NCBI GenBank assembly: GCA_025765615.1
Contig: JAIVFJ010000113.1
Span: forward strand, 124,001-188,000
Length of the DNA stretch: 64,000 nucleotides
From: Zopfochytrium polystomum
Taxonomy: Eukaryota > Chytridiomycota > Chytridiomycetes > Chytridiales > Chytridiaceae
Direction: 5' to 3'
The notes under the pieces: generated by a model
Seen by the model: only the letters and a program-made list of their open reading frames with translations
The model's database searches: none
What the model was told of the DNA's origin: nothing
Position numbers and translations under genes: made by a program
Part shown: piece by piece, positions 11,909 through 19,928 of the stretch
Numbering within the stretch: the stretch's first letter is position 1
Layout of the letters: each line of letters opens with the position of its first letter

Positions 11909-12298
11909 TCAGATGAGTTCGTTTTTGCCTCCATCCCATTGTATTCTCAATTGAAGATCTGACCAACTTTGATCCGTCCAGTATTCCAGTTGGGCAAAGA
12001 TCACAGCACCGGTAATATGGACGCACTTGCGAAACACTCCTGCCTGCGTGAAACACAGTTGGGAGGGGTCAATACGATTGAAATTCAAGGAATACAGCGT
12101 ATTACTATCATCGGACGAAGCAGCTCGCTCGAATAGCCGGCGCTTCTTGCGCGATGGATCGACAGCTGAAGAGCTTAAGGTGCTGCTGGCGTCGATGTTG
12201 CCGTTGCCGCGGCCGTTGGTGCCGTTGCTCATCTCGAGGGTACAGCGTCTTCGGAGCATACCTTTAGCTTTGGACTTCCAGGCATGATACGTGTCCAT
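11909..12298 (-). CDS. Possible small hypothetical protein (129 residues)
   Basis: A minus-strand open frame begins with ATG at 12298 and is preceded by a pyrimidine-rich stretch ending in CAG, so it could be a terminal exon. The product has a Ser/Asn/Gly-rich middle with a basic SRKKRR patch. I recognise no family. It may be a chance frame next to the ankyrin-like relic on the other strand. Confidence 0.2.
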   Translation of the reverse strand: MDTYHAWKSKAKGMLRRRCTLEMSNGTNGRGNGNIDASSTLSSSAVDPSRKKRRLFERAASSDDSNTLYSLNFNRIDPSQLCFTQAGVFRKCVHITGAVIFAQLEYWTDQSWSDLQLRIQWDGGKNELI

Positions 12299-12333
12299 AG
12301 CAGCTTGCGAAGTCCTGAAAGAGAGCGGAATGA

Positions 12334-12758
12334 GACCTGGCCTACAAGAGATACGCTATGGACTACGCCAGCTCAAATGGATTTCCGGACGTTTTACAGT
12401 GGTGGAAAGACAGTAATTTGCGGTACTCAGAGAAAGCTATCGATTTAGCAAGCTGGCGGGGAAGGACTCAAGTTCTGCAATGGTGGAAAAATAGTAATAC
12501 ACTTCCCAGGTGCTGCAGCGTGCGTGTGAAAATCGAGAAACCGAAGTGTTGGAGTGGTGGATAAACAGCGGTCTCGAGCTTCGCTACAATGCAGGCACAC
12601 TCAAAACAGCTCTTGAAGCAAGACTTGACTCGACAGTGCATCGATGGTGGGAATTAAGTCAAGTTGGAAGTGCCCTTCGTCAAGACTACAAGGATGCTCT
12701 TCAGCCTTGGCAGGATTGGATTCAGTCGATTTTGCTTGCTGTCGATTTTGCTTGCTGA
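12334..12758 (+). pseudogene. Broken ankyrin-like repeat gene
   Basis: Plus-strand frames carry degenerate ankyrin-type repeats of about 25-30 residues with the recurring element VLQWWKxSN or VLEWWxxSG. Examples are MDYASSNGFPDVLQWWKDS, then IDLASWRGRTQVLQWWKNS, then the third repeat at about 12510. Between the second and third repeats the frame shifts at about 12508-12512, where one missing base would restore continuity, and a stop codon sits just before the first intact repeat (12331). I therefore read it as a truncated relic and not an intact gene. Repeats with this Trp-Trp signature remind me of expanded ankyrin-like families in chytrid genomes; that link is from memory. Confidence 0.5.
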
Positions 12759-14127
12759 TAACCGGAGCAACAGTAAATCGCCATTGAGTGACGAAGACCT
12801 CACCTCGCCTTTCCGCCATGACATTTCAGACGATGACTTTGATGATGACTACTTAGATGAAGCACGATCCGACATCAGCAATTAAGAGCAAAACGCCTCG
12901 GTCAGGCCTGAATCTATTTCATAAATCCAAGGAATAAAATTTGACCTTGCAATCAAGTGCAAAAAATAGTTTTCTTTCCACCAGCGCGCCATGCTATTGT
13001 TGCCGCAGACGGTGGGCAAGTCGAAAAAGTCCGTTATCTCAACCATATCCGTCTTTTCATTACCTGCTCCCGACTCCTTTCCCACCTTTTCCACGCCTCC
13101 CACGACCCGCACTCGTCCCCCGCACGACCTCCTCAAACTTTACCGCCACCCCAATATCGTGTGCGGTCATTGCATTATCACTCCCTCCACCCTGCACAGT
13201 CTTCAGCAACTTCGTCCTCCTGACCAGGCCAGAGCTTGATCCTGTCAATAGGGACTTCCCTATCATGGTTCAGGGAGGCCGTCAACTCACTTCAGTTCTC
13301 CCTGCTCTTCGATGGAAGTGTGAAAGACTTCCATTGTTCAAATATCAAATCAGGCTATGCGGGAAGCATGACATGATCTTGGGGTAAATCAACTCTGCTT
13401 GGCGGACATAGTTGGAGCCAGAGTAGAGATAAAATGTGCTGCTGTCCATGGCAGAACAGTGGACCATAAGTGCAAGTGCAGACTCAGAGGGACTCCATGC
13501 AGGAAGTTAGGCATTGAGAACTTTGGGATCTTCGGAGACAGAGGAGGCGGAGTTCATGCCAAATGTAGAGAGCATCAATAGAAAACCGCTGAATCAACTC
13601 ACTCAGTATCTTGTGAAGCTGGTACTGCAATGGGTAGGGCGAAAGGCGTCCCAGCAAGTGCTACAGGAGTGTCGCTTGGAGGCTTGTTACTTGAATGAAG
13701 ACAATATGCAACTGGTCAGAATCATTGACAGGCGTTTTGCAAAGCAGCAAAGCCTTGGAAGGGCATTGTTGAAGGTGCAGTGTAGAAGGGAAAGTCGTGA
13801 GTGAAGGCAACGGCACAAGAAGGTAGAAGGGTCAAGGCTGCCAGCGAAGCAAAAGGCCAAGAGGTGGACGATGAAGAGAAGGAATGATACAACTGAGGTT
13901 GAAACCAAGACTTGACCAAGGACTTGCACTAGTGCGCACGATCGAGTGCAAGTGAGCAAAGAGAGCTTGTTTTAGACAGGGATTGGCAAATTGGAGTGAG
14001 AGTTTTTTTTTCAATAAGAAAACTCTGCCCAATTTATACTCCTGGACCAGTTTTCCTGTTTTGCCTATCTGAACAAGTTGCAAGCTGGTTCACAGGACTT
14101 TGCTTTGGGGAGGTGTTGTAAACCCCT

Positions 14128-14273
14128 TCCCACAGAGGGAGGGTGATTTGAAATATTCAGAGCATTTCAAATCAACCAAGCTCTCTGTGGAGCCTTGTGT
14201 GGAGCAACTGGTCTCCCCACGGAGGGAAAATGATTTGAAATCGTCAGGAGCATTCTAAGTCAACTAAGGTCTC
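14128..14273. repeat. Two diverged direct repeat copies
   Basis: A unit of about 57-60 bp (CCCAC-GAGGGA, then TGATTTGAAAT, then AGCATT, then TCAACTAAG-like) occurs at about 14128-14184 and again at 14214-14273. The copies are clearly related but diverged by substitutions and small indels. Confidence 0.6.
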
Positions 14274-14404
14274 TTATCTCTTCTTATCTCTTCTCCTTTC
14301 TCCCTTGTCATTAATATTTCATTCTTCCTTCCTTTCATTCTTCTCCAACATTTTTCTTCCTTTCTTTCTTCTCTTTTCTTTTTCTTTCCTAATGCCCCTC
14401 TCCA

Positions 14405-14412
14405 TATAAATA
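14405..14412 (+). promoter_or_regulatory. TATA-like box
   Basis: A TATAAATA string lies after a long pyrimidine-rich tract, about 80 bp before an ATG at 14492. That ATG opens only 17 codons. It could be the core promoter and first exon of an unrecognised gene or mobile element; there is no further support. Confidence 0.2.
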
Positions 14413-14586
14413 GCTGCCCTTGGAGAAGCAGCTTCATTAATCTTTCTTAAAACAACCAACCCAACCTTCAATAAACACGCAAGGACGCCAATAATGAACA
14501 ACGCTCCACGCAATAATGAAGCTCTGACCGCGCATAGATGTGCGTGATACGTTGTAATGAATGACACTGCGCACGATACTTAGTAC

Positions 14587-14697
14587 ATTTTACCGTCCAT
14601 AGAGCAGGAGGACGAGTTTCCCATCTTTGAAGGATGGCTGTAAATGTCGAGGGATGTCAATGGGAAACTCATCCTCCTGCTCTATGGACGGTAAAAT
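14587..14697. repeat. Near-perfect hairpin with 37-bp arms
   Basis: Arms 14587-14623 and 14661-14697 are reverse complements with a single mismatch, separated by a 37-bp loop. A short direct repeat containing TGTCGAGGGATG begins at about 14646 in the loop and recurs at about 14698 just after the right arm. Nothing in it is coding. Confidence 0.9.
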
Positions 14698-14774
14698 GTC
14701 GAGGGATGCCACATTCCTTCTTCTCCAGCAAGCGCCACCACCAGACCATTTGACTACCTTTGGGCCGTCCCACT

Positions 14775-15008
14775 TTACCACAGCTTGACAGTTGCTGAGC
14801 TTTTTTCTTTGTGTTTAGCTGTCATGTGCAGGGAAAGCCCCCTGGAAGCAGGGAAGAGCTTTCTACAGAAGAACGAGCATCGTGCTACAACCACTTCAGC
14901 GAAGAAGGCAGCCATCGCCAAGGATGTTGCTGAAGATCTGATTGAATCCCTTGATGAGGAAGACGCTGGTGAGTCTGATGCTTTGTTTTTCTCCAGTTGT
15001 GCAACCAA
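14775..15008 (-). other. Open frame with a C2H2 zinc-finger motif
   Basis: The minus-strand frame of 77 codons contains one exact C-x3-C-x12-H-x4-H motif with the usual F-x5-L-x2-H core (FPASRGLSLH), followed by a basic tail and a stop. Such GLSxH-type fingers occur at the N-terminus of some LINE retrotransposon proteins as well as in host factors. No reverse transcriptase is visible next to it. The plus strand over the same bases also has an acidic frame ending at a GTGAGT donor-like site, so the coding strand is uncertain. Confidence 0.3.
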
Positions 15009-15620
15009 TCTGATAGTCGGTTATAAAAGATCCTAGTGGCCTGGTTGTAGAAGACCCTGCCCCCCCTCTCTCCCAAAATCGAAAGGAGATAACGCGCCCA
15101 CCTGAAAAGGCGATCCCTTTTGTGGCAAGGGCGCTCCTTGAACAAAATCTGCCAAATTAATTGTGCCGCCTGAGCCAGACACCCGCTCTGATGAGGAGGG
15201 CCCGGATCTGACTCGGATGGAAGCCTAGGAGAATGAGGATCATCCGATGGACGCCCAAAATGAGGAAAGATCTCAAACTGAAGAAGAATCTGGTAAGGCT
15301 TATATTGTCTATCTCTGCAGTAAGTGAGTCGCAATAACAGATTGAATATTTTGGCAACAAACAGTTCAGGACCCTGAGGATGAGCTGGCTGTTTTGCTGA
15401 GAGCCTTATTTAAAACGCCAACCCCAAAGGCCAAGGAAGCTGCCCAGCCGACAGGAGTGGCTCCTGGCAGGGCTCGGATGGCGGAAGACCTGAGGGCCCT
15501 TGGTGGCGAAGCAGATATTAGTTCCCAAACCTACTCAGAGCCCTGCGGTCACAGCTCTGACAAAGGGAAAAAGCAACTATCTTGATGATGCCGCCAAGGA
15601 ATTCTCAGCAAAGCAGAGTG

Positions 15621-15773
15621 TAAACAGTCTACTCTGAGTGAGTGAGTGGAAGGAGTGAATGAAGTGGAGATGTGTGTTTGTGAGTGGTCCTTCTCCCCAA
15701 CTTGGAGAGAAAGAGAAAACTCTGTTATGAATTATTGATACATAATGATGATATGCACGCTGTAATAGTTGCT
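15621..15773. repeat. Right copy of the dispersed inverted repeat
   Basis: The reverse complement of these about 153 bp aligns with 8205-8355 along its whole length with small gaps. The copies are 7.27 kb apart and inverted. Similarity fades on both sides of both copies. Confidence 0.85.
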
Positions 15774-16036
15774 AGGCAAGCGTTGTGAGTTGAACGTCCT
15801 GCCTCAGTGGTTGTGGACGTGTACAGCAGGCTTCGCAAGGTTGTCCTCCACTCACAGACAGAGGTGGGGCTCAATGAAATCGGCAGACGTAACGGACTTG
15901 GTGTGCGTCTTTGGGTGTGTTAAGCCCCAGGGATGCACACAGACCAGAGGGAAAAACAAAAGGTCTTGAGCGGTGAGAGAGCAGAGATTGACAGTGCTGA
16001 CGCTTAAGAGCAGCAACTAAAACCAAAGAAGAAAGA

Positions 16037-16226
16037 CTTTGGCACGTGTAAGGAGACCTTCAACACGTGGGGAACACGGCAAACTGACAGCACAGTACCT
16101 ATTCCCAGACCAAATTGTTCTCTATTAGTTAAAACCTCAAAGAAAAAAAAGTCCTTCCACCTTTGGCACATGTAAGGAGACCTTCAACATGTGGGGAACA
16201 CAGCAAACTGACAGCACAGTTCCTAT
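16037..16226 (+). repeat. 66-bp direct repeat, two copies
   Basis: Copy one is 16037-16102 and copy two 16161-16226. They differ at four positions, three of them CpG in copy one and TG or CA in copy two. A 24-bp segment that overlaps the end of copy one (16098-16121) recurs perfectly at 16325-16348. Confidence 0.9.
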
Positions 16227-18501
16227 CTGCCCAAGTGGAAGTGAAGAAAGAGGGGTATAAGGGCGAGAAACTAACAAAGTAGAAGGAGTTGAAGCCAAGA
16301 TCATCACTGAAACAGCAAGACTCACCTATTCCCAGACCAAATTGTTCTGAGAAAAGGGAGAGAGGAAGAAGAGAGTATGAAAGAACTTGAAAGAGAGGGT
16401 ATTTTGGCACAGATAGGGAGGAGACAGAGAGAGAAAACTTTGACAGGTTTTTGGAAAAAGATATTAAAACTTGTAAAATGACAGCAGGAGCAAAGAGGAG
16501 AAGAGGGGAAGTTGAATGGGTATTTTTGCAGAATTTTAGGACCAAAATTGGTGGAGGGGAGAGGTTTGGCAGGGTATGGGAAAAGAAAATTTAAAACAAT
16601 TAGAAAACACGAAAACACGGACTCAAAAAGGCTTTGAAGGGGTATGAGAAAGACACCAACCAAAAAGGGAAGGCAAAAATCAAGCAAATCCGTTCAGGAT
16701 TCGGTTGGGGACTGGCACACTAAGTGGGGAAAAATCGCCACTAATTGGAAGGTGTCAGGTGTGGCCCCAAGAATGTTGATTTTGGCCCCTGTTCGCGACC
16801 CTCGTCACACCTGAACGCGCTGAGCTAGCCAGCTGAAATCTTGTATGCAGGTGGATTATGATAAGAAGGACCGATCCTCAAAAGGGCACCCCGACAAACG
16901 AATCCCCTGAATTTCGTTGCTGCTGCAAGCGTGCTGATCTAAGTCCATGAAAAATCAACGAAACCGCACCAAAATTGGAGTGCAAACTCGAGTAGTGGTT
17001 GATATTGAGTGCACCAAATATGAGCAGCCTACAATTAAAGCCTGAATCATGAGAATCCTTTGTAGGTCACATGACCTAGCCCCTTTGGAGAAATAGGAAA
17101 CTTTGAAAATTCGCTGAGATTGGTAGGAGATAGCCACAGCTGCGAAACTCACAGGTGTTTCTTGAGTAGATATAAAGAGTGTGTGTACCAAAAATCAAGA
17201 GAATAGGTCGAAAATGACATACCCGTCAAAGTAGTGATGTTTCTGCAATTAACAAAAATGGCCTTGAACTGTCTGGAAAAGTTGGGGAAAACCTGTTGTG
17301 TCTCCAAAATATGACCAAATGTAACTGACTGCCCTGGCAAGCTGAGGAAAAATCGACAAAAATCCTCAACTTAATTTGGCCCACATCATCAAATAGCAAC
17401 CTCAACTGAATAAGTCTGAAAGAAATCCTCTAAGTCGTCAGCTGCAGAATCGACCAGTGCTGCATCAACCTGACCCATGGCGGACCGTTCCGCCAACAGT
17501 GTGACCAGCACAGGGTAAAAATCTCTCCTATATTATCTGCTTGAGCATAGGAGAAGGAAAACTGTTGACACTGGGTTTCCATTCCACTTAATACTTAGGG
17601 TATTTGTCAACAGCGCAAGCTATCCCCTGGTCTGCATTGGTGGAGGCTTGCTCTCCCACATGAGAACGTCTTGTGCCTCTTGCTGCTAACCAGTCAGTTC
17701 CGCCTAACACAGAGTACAGCTTGGATTGCTTCCAAAACAAAGTCAACCACCCAGAAACACAGCAACGTGGCGAAAGACGCAAATTGTCTCAGGTAGGCTC
17801 TGTTATTACTCTTGGAAAACTGCAATTTCTTCTTCTCCACACCGTCCAATTGCACCAGAGGCCCTCCTTGAAATGCAAGAGCTCCAACTCGGGCTGGCAA
17901 AACCTCCCTGTTCCATCTGAGCAAGACAACGAGGACCAGATTTACGATTCTGACGTACACAACGATGACACTGCTGTTGTGTGAGTTTACTACTATCAGC
18001 TTTTGAATTTCCTACTTACCCCCTCTCTGTTTTCAGTGTGTTGGCGCAGAAGGAGTCGAGGTTGGTGCCCTGTAACGTGCTTCTCTCAGCTAACTCTTGA
18101 CAATAACAGGTTTTCAGACTAATCTTGTGAAAATTCTCCCTCCACACCCTCTGGGAGGAAACAAGGCTAAAAAATTCCACCTCGGGACGTCAGAAGCCTC
18201 TCCCTAACACAGCAAGTGGGACCGATTTTGCCTTCCTCCCAAAGTCCACGTTGACTGATGCAGAACCAACATTAAGAGTGCTATGCTGTTGGTGGAGTCG
18301 TCTAAATCCAGTGAGACACCCCCACTTCCGCTTCCAATTTCAACAAGTGGCCCTTAACTTCTCAAAAGCAGGTCGATCCAATGGTTCCTCCCTGTTGTAC
18401 CAAATACCCCCTTCCACCATTCTCAGAACAGAACACAAATCAGAACCGCTGATGCAGGTGCCCTCTAATACTTCACCCACCGCGAAGGAACGGAAACGTT
18501 C

Positions 18502-18539
<38 letters not shown>
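18502..18539. repeat. CT dinucleotide microsatellite
   Basis: An uninterrupted CT tract of about 38 bp in non-coding sequence. Confidence 0.95.
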
Positions 18540-18541
<2 letters not shown>

Positions 18542-19928
18542 TTCACCTTTGTTCATGAATACACCCTTCATTGAAATTGTCCGAGATGGGACGGGGTCAA
18601 CCTCTAATAGCTGCCACACGGACACATTTTTTCAGGAGCGGCATTAACATATATATTTTTGGTTCTCACCCGAGCGTCGTTTGTTGTCGTTTTGCAAAGC
18701 GCTGTTCCACACAAAAGAGAAAGCGCGACCGAATTACAGTGCCTGTAACAAATAAAAACGAACAAGAAATCTGCATTTGTATGAGCGTCGTATTGGAAGG
18801 TTACGTGAGGATTGTTTCCAAGAGAGCAATACAAGGAGTGAGAGCGGGGGCGGGGGCTCAGGCCCTACACAATCGCGCTCGCGCGACGCATCCCCCCGTT
18901 CCGCTTTCCCCCCAGGCGGTTTGCGTTTCCCTCCTCCACCCCAAAACTTCCGCGTTCCAACCCCACCCCCCCAAAAAAGCTCCCTCGAACTTCGAAACAG
19001 TGGGGGTGGAGGATTGTGGGGAGGGAGCAGAAAAGGGTGCAAAAGGCATACGAGATTCCAAGTAAGCTGTGGGGGTGTAAGTAAAAGGGGAAGAAAAAAA
19101 AATGAAAGTGAAAAAGTGAAAAAGTAAAAGAAAAGGCAACGGAAACGAGAGAGGAACAAAGGGGTAAACGAACCACGAAAAGGGCAGCAAACGGGAAATG
19201 AAGGCCCGAGGGGGAGGATAGGGGGATTCACCCCGGAGCACACAACGCCCCCACTACGAAGCGATGGGGTGTTGGGACGAGCAGAGAAATCTGCGAGGAT
19301 ATCGGATCGGCGCCGCAAAAGTGTGGGGGTTCCCTACACGTAAGATATAATGCACCGAATGTCAGGTGGCTGGAGGGGGAGGGGCTGCATAAAAAAGTGC
19401 AGAAGAGGTAAGGGAAAAAAGGGGAACCCCCCAAATATAAAATAAGGACGACAAACACGTCGAAAAGAAAAGAAAAGATTGGGCGTGGGTAGAGGACAGG
19501 ATGGGGACGAAACTCCGAGTTCGGTGCGCCCACGCAATGAAGGTATCGTTGCCACAAAAGAGAAAACGCACGGGTAGGCAAGGAGGCGAGGGAGGTGGAG
19601 GATCTAGTCCAAAATGAGGGGAAACGCATAAAAGCAAGAAGAGAAAAAAAATCGCTCCCAAATCGCTCCCAGTCGCCAAAGGGTGTTTTGTGCCCATGTG
19701 GTTCCAGAACTATGAAGGGCAGAGCAAAGGGAAATTATCCACTTCGCGATGAAGCAGCATTCCAACAAAAGACTCAGTCATGGCTGTCCCGCGCCTAACT
19801 CACCCAAGCAGGTCATATAAGAGACAGGTAAAAAGGGGCAAAGATGTATAAGTGAAAAAGATTACACGCATACTGAAGCAGCCGGCTGGGTAAAGTTTGC
19901 CAACGGTAGAAGCAGTTTTTCTCCCGTG

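Larger units (their letters stand above)
8356..12333. other. Repeat-rich region without a supported gene
   Basis: This holds two tRNA-like SINE candidates (listed separately), A/T-rich simple tails near 10300-10320 and many short frames. The opposing frames at 10531-10971 (+) and 10577-11071 (-) overlap in a GC-richer patch and have no recognisable motif. I see nothing else that I can support. Confidence 0.4.
12759..14586. other. Region without a supported gene
   Basis: It contains an acidic Asp-rich short frame to 12885 (probably still part of the ankyrin-like relic), a few unrecognised frames at 12941-13387 and 13514-13804, a diverged direct repeat and a TATA-like site. None of the frames has a recognisable domain. 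Confidence 0.35.
15774..19928. other. Region without a supported gene
   Basis: It contains the 66-bp direct repeats, a CT microsatellite and several possible exon-like pieces. One candidate set on the plus strand lies at about 17650-18120: an open piece ending at a GTAGGC site (17789), an acidic piece ending TGTTGT before GTGAGT (17980), and pyrimidine-rich CAG acceptors. I cannot assemble a convincing protein. From 18,600 to 19,900 the sequence is purine-rich and gives only low-complexity frames. Confidence 0.35.

Noticed and set aside
8205..15773. Telomeric, rDNA or CRISPR-like repeats
   Set aside because: No TTAGGG-type arrays, no rRNA sequence and no regularly spaced direct repeats with unique spacers were found; the repeats here are dispersed or simple-sequence.
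18734..19629. Long overlapping minus-strand Phe/Pro/Ser-rich frames
   Set aside because: They are shadows of purine-rich plus-strand sequence, and three frames are open at once over the same bases.
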